NCBI GenBank assembly: GCA_034769895.1
Contig: CM068367.1
Coordinates: 349,681,111 to 349,745,110 of the forward strand
Length of the DNA: 64,000 nucleotides
DNA from: Magicicada septendecula
Lineage: Eukaryota > Arthropoda > Insecta > Hemiptera > Cicadidae
Direction: 5' to 3'
The notes below the pieces were generated by a model, which saw nothing but the letters and a program-made list of their open reading frames with translations, made no database searches and had not been told where the DNA came from. Made by a program: the position numbers and the translations under genes. Of the stretch, positions 25,790 to 36,576 are shown one piece after another (position 1 is the first letter of the stretch; the number at the start of each line of letters is the position of its first letter).

Positions 25790-26100
25790 ACACTAGTTTT
25801 TGAACAGTGACATGCGCGGAGCCAAGGAAAGAATTACTCCGACTTACAAGTATCACTGCGGTTAATAGAGGCGAGAGAACGCCATAACAGTTGGCTGTCT
25901 CATTCACAACTATCTCTCTGCTACATACTATCGCTTCACAACGACACTTGCATGCTTCTTTCGTTCCGCCAGCCTTGTTGCTGCCGATTATCACACAATG
26001 AAACAATGTACAATACTGTTCTGCGCATGTACAAAATTTATGAAACTTTTGTTAGCCTCGTGACGAGATGTTTGTCCACTGCGCATCTCAACCTTATTGT
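25790..26100 (+). repeat. Dispersed ~300-bp repeat, copy 2
   Basis: Collinear with 8725-9025 on the same strand, diverged. No termini or coding potential recognised. Confidence 0.65.
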
Positions 26101-27622
26101 TAGTAGTACTTTCATCCACTTCTGACTTACATATTTCTATAAATCAGAAATGTGTAACATCAGAAATGCAGAAATACAACATGCATTACTAAAGGCTCTT
26201 AATGTTAGCTTTAGTAACGGACGAGTGGAAATCATTATTATAGCCTGACAACTTCACCTTTTTAATTATTTTTCCTTTATTTACACGTATATGCATAATA
26301 TTTAGAAACATCTCTTAGTAATTAATTACACAAATTTCTAAATCGTATACTATTTATAGTACAACAAAGCACGTAACACTCCCACGGCCACCTTTAACGG
26401 CGTTACTCATTTGATGTCTGGTAGTAGATCCAAAAATTAACAATGAACAGCGGCTTTCTTCCTCCCAGCGGACGACTGAATTTTTCAACTATTTTTCTCG
26501 AAATATTTCAGCAAACTATACTGAGCGCATCATACTCTACCACAGAAAATATTAATTTTCTGTGGATTTAAAATCTTAAATTTCTTCCGAGCAACTTAAA
26601 TTTCTTCCGATTAAAACTACACTCTCATTACATTTATTTAGTAGTCCAGCGTGCTCTTAACCATTCCTATATAACCTCTGGAAAAATGAAAAAGAAACCT
26701 TCTTACCAACATCAGGAAATACAACTTGAAATTAATTTATATAAAAGGCCCAAAAATAGTAATTTATTCACTAATGAGAGTAGAGCTAATCTTTCACTGT
26801 TTCTGTATTTTTCTCTTTAAAAATGCGTCGACTACTTCAAAATGAATAGTTACAGGCACGCGGCGTGTCGAATCGGTTGAGTATACATGTAATTCTAAAT
26901 AAAACATTGCGAGTGAATGTTACGCATCCGCATAGCCCGAATACAATTCCACCATTTGAAGATATAGTCCAGCAGAAATAAGAATCTCCCTAGCAAAAAG
27001 TTGTCTAATTTATCGGCTACACGATTTAGATATGTGAAGTGCTAGAGATGGAATGTGACCTAATCGACAGCGTTAATTTACTCCCTGAATCGGTGGTACT
27101 AGTTCGTACAAACTTAAAGTTATATCAGTTCAAATCTTAATATAAACGTCTAAAACCATACAGGCGTACACACGCATCATAAGTAACAAATAAAAACTTA
27201 CTTATTTTTCGGCAGACAATACCGAACTTTCTTTAACGATGGCGGCTTTCTTTAAAATAGCGAACAAACAATGCGATATCAGTAAAGGAACAATCTATTT
27301 CATAAACACCAACACTTACAAAAAGATGGAGAAAGGACGTTACCTTGAAATTTGCCGCAATTACCATACTACGTAACAAATGGTGAACAAAGACGTCATA
27401 CTTCGTATAAACAAACTTATGGTCAAGGCTGCACAAGCTTCTCCAGCGACTAGATTGTAAAAACTGGTTCAGACAGACAGGAAACTAATTCCCAAAAGGA
27501 AAACCCAGGTTCAAAACCACAAAAACGAACGTGACATTGACTTCGCGTGTTAACGTCCGCATCTCAGACGGATGAAATCGCTAACTCGAACATTTTACTA
27601 TACCTATAAGCCAGAATAACTA

Positions 27623-27626
<4 letters not shown>
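26101..27626. other. No gene recognised
   Basis: About 1.5 kb of AT-rich sequence with motif-free short frames, leading up to the (TA)n tract. Confidence 0.5.

Positions 27627-27676
<50 letters not shown>
27626..27676. repeat. (TA)n microsatellite
   Basis: About 25 uninterrupted TA units at the left edge of the Penelope composite. A second TA-rich tract closes the composite at 30.51 kb. Confidence 0.95.
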
Positions 27677-27677
<1 letters not shown>

Positions 27678-27757
27678 CAATCACTTTCTGCTACAGTCCG
27701 TTTCTTGATGTATATAATACTATAATACTTATAACTAATTTACCTCAAGATATATTT
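27676..27757 (+). repeat. Flank repeat F, copy 1
   Basis: An ~80-bp sequence (TTTCAATCACTTTCTGCTAC ... ACCTCAAGATATATTTT) repeated exactly at 29308-29390. Its last ~40 bp recur inverted at 30472-30511. It has no coding content. Its three placements mark the breakpoints of the Penelope rearrangement. Confidence 0.9.
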
Positions 27758-27758
27758 T

Positions 27759-28346
27759 GACATGATAATGTCTTATGGCTGGCCATCATTTGGAAATTTC
27801 TGTAACGCATCACGCTGCATGACGTCATCATTTACCAGCCGGGAATCGTTAACTAAAACCGCGACCGCTAACGTGCTAACGTCCGTCGCAGATTAAAGAC
27901 CTAACAAGCAAACAACACTGCATAGCTGTAGATAGGTATGTAACCAATCAGTCAGTCAGTAACCATAATAATGTTGCGTTTAGCTGGCGGCTGAAAGACA
28001 TTATCATGCTCTTAAGCTTTTACCATTTGGTAAACGGTACTTTACATTTTTTGACATGATAATGTCTTATGGCTGGGGGTCATTTGAAAATTTCTGTAAC
28101 GCATCACGCTGCATGACGTCATCATTTACCAGCCGGGAATCGTTAACTAAAACCGCGACCGCTAACGTGCTAACGTCCGTCGCAGATTAAAGACCTAACA
28201 AGCAAACAACACTGCATAGCTGTAGATAGGTATGTAACCAATCAGTCAGTCAGTAACCATAATAATGTTGCGTTTAGCTGGCGGCTGAAAGACATTATCA
28301 TGCTCTTAAGCTTTTACCATTTGGTAAACGGTACTTTACATTTTTT
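27759..28346 (+). repeat. Two-copy 294-bp tandem duplication
   Basis: The unit starting GACATGATAATGTCTTATGG occurs at 27759-28052 and 28053-28346 with only a few differences near the start. It ends exactly where the Penelope fragment begins. Within each unit CATGATAATGTC near the start and GACATTATCATG about 240 bp on are inverted, so the unit contains a possible ~250-bp MITE-like element. Confidence 0.9.
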
Positions 28347-29254
28347 CCTTTAGGAACATGTTTCGGGAGATCCTGTTCTCCCATCTTCAGCCTTCGCCAT
28401 CTTGCTTCTGGTGCAGTATTTGTGTGTTGGCTTCTGGATGTTATTAAGGTGGTTTGTTGGTCTTTGGTCCTTCAATGTTGCATTATTGTGTGTGGTTGTG
28501 GTATCTGTTTTTGTATTTTGTGTATTTTCGATGTTGAGTGCTTTGAATATTGTGTCATGTTTTGTATTGATTTGTATTTGTTCTGGTATTAATTTGTTTT
28601 GTGTTTTATGTTTGTAAATCTGTAAATTTTCCCAAATGTTCATTATGGTGCCTTTGTGTGGTATATGTTTTATTAGTGTTACATTGGTTATGTCTGGGAA
28701 TTCATGTCCTGTGTTTATTGCATGTGTGGCTAAATTGGATTTATATATACTTGGTTTTTTGTATGCATTTAGGTGTTCAAAATAACGTTTTTTCAGCTGT
28801 TTTTTTGTTTGTCCTATATAACATTTATTGCAATCTTGGCATTCAATTTTGTATATACCGTTGGTTGTTGTATTATCTTTGTTGTGTGAGCTATTTAGAT
28901 TTTGTAATTTATTTTTATTAGTTTTGTATGTTATTTTTATATCTGTGTTTTTAAATAGTTTTGTTAGTTTTGTCATTTTATTATTTATATATGTGAATGT
29001 GGCCCATTTGTTGTTGTTGTTATTATTTATGTGTTGTTCAGTTTGATTATTTCTTAATTGTTCAGTTTTTATTTTGTATTTGATTTTATTTTCTATTTTG
29101 ATCATAGTATTTTTATTGTATCCATTTGCATAACCAATTTGGTATATAATATTTCTTTCTTTGTCAGTTTCTTGTTTGGTTAGGGGTATTTTGTACATTC
29201 TGTTAAATAACGAATAAAATGCTGCCATTTTATGTTGTGGTGGGTGGTCTTTAT
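28347..29254 (-). pseudogene. Penelope-like element, 3' fragment with GIY-YIG endonuclease (copy 1)
   Basis: An open minus-strand frame from about 29254 to the stop at 28350 (292 codons from Met). Residues 1-60 (MAAFYSLFNRMYKIPLTKQE...) match the thumb region that follows the RT core in Penelope-like elements. Residues about 125-215 are a GIY-YIG nuclease domain: NGIYKIECQDC, CYIGQTKKQLKKRYFEH (Tyr, Gly and Arg of the active site), then IWENLQIYK with the conserved Glu. The interval has the Cys pairs typical of PLE GIY-YIG domains. The RT catalytic core is absent. Nearly identical to copy 2, which is inverted and 0.2 kb away. The final codons overlap a hammerhead motif. Known role of the family: target-site cleavage for retrotransposition. 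This fragment cannot do that alone. Confidence 0.9.
28352..28393 (-). ncRNA. Candidate hammerhead ribozyme in PLE copy 1
   Basis: Minus-strand core CTGAAGA, stem II GGGAGA-ACAGGA-TCTCCC (6 bp), box GAAA, palindromic stem III ACATGT, cleavage triplet GUU, and stem I AGG/CCU. It overlaps the end of the ORF. Hammerhead motifs in the terminal repeats of Penelope-like elements are an established feature of the group. Confidence 0.8.
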
Positions 29255-29307
29255 AACCTCACTTTTCGTTTTTTCACTGTAGGCTTATTTACCTTGTATG
29301 GTTATAT

Positions 29308-29390
29308 TATTTCAATCACTTTCTGCTACAGTCCGTTTCTTGATGTATATAATACTATAATACTTATAACTAATTTACCTCAAGATATAT
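29308..29390 (+). repeat. Flank repeat F, copy 2
   Basis: Identical to 27676-27757 but joined directly to Penelope terminal sequence (TTTTTTCCTTTAGGAACATG) instead of to the 294-bp duplication. Confidence 0.9.
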
Positions 29391-29463
29391 TTTTTCCTTT
29401 AGGAACATGTTTCGGGAGATCCTGTTCTCCCATCTTCAGCCTTCGCCATCTTGCTTCTGGTGC
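29391..29463 (-). mobile_element. Inverted Penelope terminal fragment with hammerhead
   Basis: A 73-bp piece of the PLE 3' end in minus orientation, abutting the plus-oriented copy 2. With F it forms one arm (29350-29463) of a ~114-bp inverted repeat whose other arm is 30397-30510. Confidence 0.9.
29401..29442 (-). ncRNA. Candidate hammerhead ribozyme, inverted terminal copy
   Basis: Same core, stem II, palindromic ACATGT stem III and AGG/CCU stem I as at 28352-28393, here without an ORF leading into it. Confidence 0.8.
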
Positions 29464-30470
29464 AAGTGCATAGTCCCAACCATCACAAGATACAACAAAC
29501 ACATACAATATGCAATATATAGAAAACCAACTTCCACTAACATCATTATACCTAACCATTCTGACCACCCACCACAACATAAAATGGCAGCATTTTATTC
29601 GTTATTTAACAGAATGTACAAAATACCCCTAAACAAACAAGAAACTGACAAAGAAAGAAATATAATATACCAAATTGGTTATGCAAATGGATACAATAAA
29701 AATACTATGATCAAAATAGAAAATAAAATCAAATACAAAATAAAAACTGAACAATTAAGAAATAATCAAACTGAACAACACATAAATAATAACAACAACA
29801 ACAAATGGGCCACATTCACATATATAAATAATAAAATGACAAAACTAACAAAACTATTTAAAAACACAGATATAAAAATAGCATACAAAACTAATAAAAA
29901 TAAATTACAAAATCTAAATAGCTCACACAACAAAGATAATACAACAACCAACGGTATATACAAAATTGAATGCCAAGATTGCAATAAATGTTATATAGGA
30001 CAAACAAAAAAACAGCTGAAAAAACGTTATTTTGAACACCTAAATGCATACAAAAAACCAAATATATATATAAATCCAATTTAGCCACACATGCAATAAA
30101 CACAGGACATGAATTCCCAGACATAACCAATGTAACACTAATAAAACATATACCACACAAAGGCACCATAATGAACATTTGGGAAAATTTACAGATTTAC
30201 AAACATAAAACACAAAACAAATTAATACCAGAACAAATACAAATCAATACAAAACATGACACAATATTCAAAGCACTCAACATCGAAAATACACAAAATA
30301 CAAAAACAGATACCACAACCACACACAATAATGCAACATTGAAGGACCAAAGACCAACAAACCACCTTAATAACATCCAGAAGCCAACACACAAATACTG
30401 CACCAGAAGCAAGATGGCGAAGGCTGAAGATGGGAGAACAGGATCTCCCGAAACATGTTCCTAAAGGAAA
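29464..30470 (+). pseudogene. Penelope-like element, 3' fragment with GIY-YIG endonuclease (copy 2)
   Basis: A plus-strand frame entering at about 29464 and running to the stop at 30462-30464. It keeps more of the RT end than copy 1: IQYAIYRKPTSTNIIIPN and HSDHPPQHKMAAFYSLFNR, the last RT motif plus thumb ('YRKPTxTDxxIPxxSxHPxxHKxAAF' in the family). The GIY-YIG domain follows with GIYKIECQDCNKCYIGQTKK. A 2-nt (TA) expansion near 30060-30070 changes KPSIYKSNLATH of copy 1 into KPNIYINPI and a stop. The frame resumes near 30171 with MNIWENLQIYK. The DNA around it is ~99% like copy 1. The ORF end runs into a hammerhead motif. Truncated and frameshifted, hence non-autonomous. Confidence 0.9.
30421..30462 (+). 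ncRNA. Candidate hammerhead ribozyme at the end of PLE copy 2
   Basis: Stem I 5' strand AGG (30421-30423), core CTGAAGA (30424-30430), stem II GGGAGA/TCTCCC (30432-30437 / 30444-30449), GAAA (30450-30453), palindrome ACATGT (30453-30458), predicted cleavage after U30459, stem I 3' strand CCU (30460-30462). The ORF stop codon TAA begins at 30462, just beyond the cleavage site. Confidence 0.8.
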
Positions 30471-30510
30471 AAATATATCTTGAGGTAAATTAGTTATAAG
30501 TATTATAGTA

Positions 30511-30511
<1 letters not shown>

Positions 30512-30545
<34 letters not shown>

Positions 30546-30560
30546 AACATATATATATAT
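30512..30560. repeat. (AT)n/(AC)n microsatellite
   Basis: An uninterrupted AT run followed by ACACACACAC and a second AT run. Right border of the Penelope composite. Confidence 0.95.
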
Positions 30561-32301
30561 GATTCTGTCAGATATTAAAATTCCTCGGCTAATTGGTTGT
30601 GGATCAACAACAGTAATCTCTGTTAACACCAAACTTTTGGGACATTTACAATCATGCCATCAGGCCCGTCCCTGATAAAGTCGTCGACACGTCAGGCAAT
30701 AGCAGACGTGTAAATCACGGCCAAATAACCCGGGAATATAACATATGTTAGTACTGACACGGTCCATGAAAGCCTTCGACATTATATGAAAAACTGCCAA
30801 TACGTGCTTCTGGCGTACTGAACGGAATACGATTGTTTTTTGTTGAAAAAACCTATATACCACTGTCAATATAACCTAACAAAAAGTAAAAATGAAAAGC
30901 AATAACTGAAAGTTTTCGTACCATTCATAATTTTCTAGGATTCTGGGACGGAAACAACAAAGAATCTTGTATCTATCCCACTTAAGGTAAATAAACACTT
31001 GGCGTACGCAGACTTGACCACAGAAAATATGGAACACCATACGACAACTCTATTACCTGAAACCGCACAACCACTACAGTTTTTGTTAAACATAAATTCC
31101 TTATCTGTGTGTAGTGCTTACAAAAATAAACATAACGCGAAATACACACCCCAACAAACGTATCTGCGCGTCTTATTGTGTTTTTAATAACATATGCCAT
31201 TATTCTGCGTCTGAACAATACCTAAAAATTTGCAATCGTTAATACGGGCATTGGTTTCGAATGTACACTGTCCTTCATAAATATTTTATGTTATTTGTAA
31301 TATTCGTATTGAAAATGTTTTCCGTAACACTTCAGGTATTTATTCCATATTAATGCACCATTCGTAGAAGTGACTATAAACAGTGCCAAAATCCCACTAA
31401 CCGCCTGTAATGACCAAAAATTTTATTTTTTTAAATTTTGATCGAGAAGTGCGTTACACAAGTCGAGTCACCCAACCCAAGCCAGAAGTAATAAATAAAG
31501 AGACAACTTAACAACATGTCAACTGGACGCTTGCTAGGAAACAATGAGAGGACGCCTGACACAACACTACAATAGAAAGTAGGATCGACTGTGACAGACT
31601 CGGTTCAACTCAGATTTACAGCACCACAACAAACTAAACAAAGGATACAGTACCGTGGCACAGATACGGAGAAATTGTAGCGAACACACGCTGTAAGGTT
31701 AATTTGGAGCGTGCCAGCAATAAGAAAAGGATACTCACACAAAGGGTTTAGGAGAGTCTTACCCCGTATGAAGACAAAGCAGTGTACACCAAGTGAATGC
31801 AGCCAGGAAGTGCGCACAGCATGAAAACATCGTAAGGATGACAACTAGTATTTATGACGGGAGACCGGAGTGGCATCTTGGGAAAGACGACACGCAAGGA
31901 GCTGCTAACTGACAGAAAAAGGGTCATAGGAAGTCAAACAATAACGAAATGCTACGTATTGTTCGCATGAGAATAACAGCAGGCCTTCGGAGCATACTTG
32001 AACAAAAGCTTGATGGACAGGTGCGGGATTGCTCTACATTCTAAGAAATTGTACGGAGCCCTTTCGTCGTGTACTTGAGGGGATGTCCGATAACCAACCA
32101 GAGTCTAGCATTTTCCCAGGACGCAAGTGGAGAGGACTGTCGTCATGATGGCAACGAGAACAGCGAATCAGGGGTCGAGAACCATAGTTATTCATAGTGG
32201 TAGGAAATATCTGACCTATCGTGATTGACCAAAGGCGTATTTGCCAGGACATTGCATTATGGTAAATGAAGCTTAATAAAAACTGTTTAGAGTGCACGCG
32301 G
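30561..32301. other. No gene recognised
   Basis: About 1.7 kb with only short motif-free frames on both strands. Confidence 0.5.
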
Positions 32302-32362
32302 ACTCTCAGTCTTACTATATTTCTCAGTCTTACTATATTTCGCAGTCTTAATATATTTCTCA
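32302..32362. repeat. 18-bp minisatellite, ~3.3 copies
   Basis: CTCAGTCTTACTATATTT is repeated with one or two changes per unit. It passes into ~200 bp of looser CAGT/ACTCAGTTA-rich sequence up to about 32.57 kb. Confidence 0.85.
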
Positions 32363-33187
32363 GTCTTTTCTAAAAACTCAGTTACGCAGTACTTTAGTCA
32401 GTTAACATACTACTTTCAATTATTCACAAGTTATTCAGTCTCAGTGTATTAGCAGTTACTCAATCATGCAGTATACTTCAGTTGTTAAAAACTTTCAGTT
32501 ACTAAGTTTTACTCAGCTACCGCTTGTTAAGAACTAAGTCATTTATTCACAAGTTAATCAGTTAATCAGTCTTCATTTAATAACAGACTCACAAAACTTT
32601 ACGTAAATATTTAACCGAGTTACGGAAGTGTATCGCGGTAGCGCAGTGTGAAGTGTTATAAATACCGCTAAGATTCAAGCACGATATTTTAATGAAACAA
32701 TACGTCATGTAAACTAAACACAATAAATTAACGTATACAGACGCACGAAGAAGTTTGACGGTAGACAGTTATCTATACACGATCATTAACAATGAATGCG
32801 CTTATACAACACAAAACTTTATAGACTTTCATATTAACGGCCGACACCAACGGAGGACACACACACACACCGCGAGTGAATCTTATCCGCGAGTGCTAAG
32901 TGATGACAAGCATCAAATCTACGCAACTTTTACTTATTTGGATCATCAGTGGAAAGGAGTTTTCACCGATGGAGTTTTTGGATAATCCACTATCACAAGT
33001 AAATCTTCATGTTATTACTGTTATAATAACTCTACTGTCCTGACTCTTTTCAAAGAAACCACACTTTGAGAAATTATTCAATGTAATGATAACATTATAG
33101 ATATAAAGCTACTCATCTGAGGCAAAATGAACGCATTAGTGTAAGATTAATATATTGATTGTCTATGTTTATGTATATTCATTGTGT
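32363..33187. other. No gene recognised
   Basis: CAGT-rich low-complexity sequence for the first 200 bp, then ordinary AT-rich sequence. Confidence 0.5.
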
Positions 33188-33272
33188 TATGTGTGTGTGT
33201 GTGTGTGCGCGCGCGCGCGCGCGCGTGCGTGCGTGCGTGTGCGTGCGTGTGTGTGTGTGTGTGTGTGTGTGT
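33188..33272. repeat. GT/GC alternating microsatellite with (GC)n core
   Basis: A (GT)n run, an uninterrupted (GC)n run of about 10 units, GTGCGTGCGT units and a long (GT)n run. Alternating purine-pyrimidine, about 85 bp. Confidence 0.95.
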
Positions 33273-34283
33273 TCAGCGAACGACGTAATGAATTCATATT
33301 GTAATTTGTATTCTTATATATATGTTTTCTTTTATGAATGCACTTACAGGGCATAATTTATATCCATATATCGGAAGTTTTCTTTATTTGAATAATGTTA
33401 AATAAAATAAGTATTTATTTGCTAAGTATTTATGCGTTCATTATTGTCATTTTACCTTGTAACAAACTCTAACGTCAATTGAATTATTTGTAGTACATTT
33501 TCCTATATCGTTTTACACAACTATAACTCTCAGTGCAGTAATTATGCTAATCGTTAATGAACACAGTCAATCACATCAAAGTAATTAATATATTACGTAA
33601 TTTAAATTAATTCGACATGAATTAACCTAATTGGATAATTACATAATTAAATTCCATAAATCAGCATAATTGCACGTTGTACGCCGTAAACTATAAACCC
33701 ACAAATTCTATCTGGTACCGCATTGTGTTTTGACTAATCGTTAATTACTTTCTCACGGACACGAGCACTTCACTGAACACTATAGTCCTATACAAGTTGA
33801 CGTTTTTTTAAATCACCTTAAGTCACCGCTTCAAATGCAGTTGTGCCGTATTTGGGGTTTATACGCTGTTAATCCCTCTGTCCATATATCCGCCCCGATT
33901 ATAAAATGTCCTCTACAAATAAGTCCTCTAAAAAAAGTTTTGGTTCACACCAGTCACGGCTCGCACAGAGAGAGCAAAAGAGCGCAGCCCCCTTCATAAA
34001 TTTGTAAATTAAAGTTGTCAATAATATTACTATAAAGTGTATACAGTTTCCTTACATGACAGATACTTTTGGGGCGGCTAATATCGATCACCCGATGTTT
34101 TCGGCATGGTCGCAAAGTCGGACGATTTCTCTAAAGGACTGCCTTCTGGGGAACGGGAAAGAGAACGTGTACACGCTTTTAATTGAAGCGGCAGCCATGT
34201 CAGGTGAGGCTTTGCCCACTGATTGATTTCACGGTTCTTTTCATAAAAGAACGTCTCTGTTGAAAAGAACGTTTCATAACAGT
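33273..34283. other. No gene recognised
   Basis: AT-rich spacer up to the left edge of the next transposon. No motif seen. Confidence 0.5.
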
Positions 34284-36558
34284 AGTTTTAATACTGAAAA
34301 TGTTTATAAGGACGTGTCGCAAATTTGAAAACGACCGCTGGTGCGTGATCGAAAATGAGAAACGGTGAGTTTCCATAGAAACTACTTCTTAGTTGTCAAT
34401 AACGTAGTACACATATAAAACTTCGCTTATGAATGCGACTACATTTAACTTATAATTGTGTTACAATGGATTTTTTTTTATAGTGAAAATATGTGTACTC
34501 TATATATATTTGTATCCTGAATTCAAATTTGAGGTCGAAAATAGCGTATCGGGGATAGTTTTATAGATACATTAAGTGGTGGACGGGCAAAGGTAGTGCC
34601 ATGTCGTTCGCTGTGCCTATGATATGGAGAGAGCCCAAGGAGCACCTTACAGATTGCTATTTCTGTATAACAAATACCCAGGGTTTCACTAACCGGAAAT
34701 CAAAGAAGTCCATTCAATACCCAAATTTACCTTCTGCCATGAGACCAGTTCTTCATTCTGAGACTCTTCCTGTGCCATCACCACCAAATCAGATGGTACG
34801 AGATGAAAATGACGAACTTTGTGACAGTGAAAGTAGTGGTTCATCATCCGCAGAAAGAAAAGATCCTTCCTATCAGGTAGCAAATTCAATCCCACAGCTT
34901 GTAACACAGGCAACACTAAATGACTTAGTACGTGATCTAGGCTTAAGTAAGAGACAATCACAGCTGTTGGGTTCCAGACTGCAGGAATGGAACCTTCTTC
35001 ATGCAGATGCACGTGTGACTGTATATAGAAACAGAGAAGTGAAATTGGTGAGATTTTATACATATGATGGCAAATTAACTTTCTGCAATGATGTGAGTGG
35101 TTTGATAGGACCATTGAGATTCAGTAATGATCCACAGGAGTGGAGGTTATTTATATATGCATCCAAAACTAGCCTCAAAGGTGTTCTGCTGCACAATGGC
35201 AATACAATGCCTTCTGTTCCGTCGCCTATGCCACTATGACAAAAGAAACTTATGATATATTGGAGCATATGCTTACAGCAATTCAATATGCTGAACACAA
35301 GTGGAAAATATGTGGGGACTTAAAGATCGTTGCCTTGATCTTGGGAATGCAGCTAGGATATGCCAAATTTCCTTGTTTCCTTTGTGAATGGGACAGTCGT
35401 GATAGACAGTCCCATTACATAAAAGAAACTTGGCCTGCATGAAATTGGAAGATAGGAGAAAGAAATGTTCAGAAAAAGAGCCTTGTAGCTTATAACGATG
35501 AGATCCTACCTCCTCTTCACATTAAATTAGGACTAATAAAACAATTTGTGAAAGCCATGGATGTAAATGGGAGAGGATTTGCCTATCTTACAGAAAAATT
35601 TCCTCGTCTGTCTGCTGCGAAAGTAAAAGAAGGTGTGTTTGTTGGTCCCCAAATAAGAGAACTGAAGAGAGACCCTAATTTTGAAGAATGTCTATCAGAG
35701 AAAGAGAAAAAAGCTTGGACATGCTTCCAAAATGTAACAGACAATTCCTTGGGAAAATACAGATCTCCAGACTATAAAACAACAGTTAAAGAGCTGTTGA
35801 ATGCTTACCAAGATTTAGGGTGCAATATGTCCCTTAAAGTTCATTTCTTACATTCGCATATCAACTTCTTCCCAGATAACTGTAGGGATGTATCAGACGA
35901 ACATGGTGAGAGATTCCATAAAGATATAGAGACCATAGAAAAGCGATATCAGGGGAAGTGGATGCCAACAATGTTGGCTGATTTTTGTTGGAATCTAATG
36001 AGAGACAGTTCAGATGTTCATAAAAGACAAAAGTGTTGACTGCTTGTATTGTTTCCTCATTTTAACTGTATTCTAGAATTGATAACAAAATTGCTGTAAA
36101 ACATTTTGTTCTTTCTCTTCTTATGTTTATATGCTGGTTAAAAGGTTAAAGTTACTGTTACAATTGTCATGATACTATTAAAATTAAATAGTACCGTAAC
36201 CCTTATTATATCTAACCTCTAATAATGTAAAAAAATGTAAGTAAAAATTTACAAATAAAAAATCAATAACTCAAGAACTATCCCTGATATAAAAAATCCA
36301 AGCACAGATCTGAATTCAGCTTAAAAATGTCGGTAAGAATCAAACATATTACCCAGAAAAAAGAAATTTTTTATTTTTTCTAACACAGTGAATAATCTGA
36401 ACATTGGTAAATGAAGAATGAATTCATTGATTGGTGAATGAAGCATGAATTCATTGATTGGTGAATGAACATAAATATATATATTTTTTAGATTTATTGA
36501 AGCATTTTCAATGCCCTTCTCTGTGCATTGCATTTGTGCAATGCCTGTAAATTTTTTA
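34284..36558 (+). mobile_element. Transposon-like element encoding an uncharacterised protein family
   Basis: The ends are defined by comparison with the deleted copy at 20180-20530: homology starts at about GTTTTAATACTGAAAATG and ends at about GCCTGTAAATTTTT. Near the right end is a perfect hairpin GCATTGCA-TTTG-TGCAATGC (about 36524-36543), also kept in the deleted copy. Two direct copies of GTGAATGAA...ATGAATTCATTGATTG lie just before it. I see no long terminal inverted repeat and no clear target-site duplication. A third partial copy of the left region is at 46.2 kb. Confidence 0.7.
34601..36039 (+). pseudogene. Transposon-borne protein of an uncharacterised widespread family, lightly broken
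   Basis: Three consecutive reading frames give a protein of about 475 residues. Blocks: VPMIWREPKEHLTDCYFCIT (start of a Cys-containing module), LGLSKRQSQLLGSRLQEWNL, SGLIGPLRFSNDPQEWRLFI, SKTSLKGVLLHNGN, ICGDLKIVALILGMQLGY, FPCFLCEWDSRDRQSHYIKE, LPPLHIKLGLIKQFVKAMDV, EGVFVGPQIREL, LKVHFLHSHINFFPDN, DEHGERFHKDIETIEKRYQG and MLADFCWNL. I recall near-identical blocks in uncharacterised predicted proteins of aphids, spiders, cnidarians and others. A ~1-nt deletion near 35218 and a TGA at about 35440 break it. The spaced acidic residues (GDLK, CEWDSR, DEHGERFH) could be part of an RNase H-like transposase fold, but that is inference. It lies between ends shared with a deleted copy, which supports a role in the element's own mobility. 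Confidence 0.8.
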
Positions 36559-36576
36559 TATAGCTTTTTATAGTAC

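Noticed and set aside
27759..28346. CRISPR-like or satellite array
   Set aside because: Only two long units, no spacer pattern, eukaryotic context. It is a simple tandem duplication.
28402..29046. Hydrophobic plus-strand frames (e.g. MLLVQYLCVGFWMLLRWFVG) over PLE copy 1, and the mirror set at 29766-30412 on the minus strand
   Set aside because: They are antisense shadows of the GIY-YIG/RT coding frame. AT-rich antisense of Asn/Lys-rich coding sequence always gives such Phe/Leu/Val-rich peptides.
34689..35298. Minus-strand frames of 141 and 80 codons
   Set aside because: Antisense of the 34.6-kb transposon protein, which has recognisable family motifs on the plus strand.
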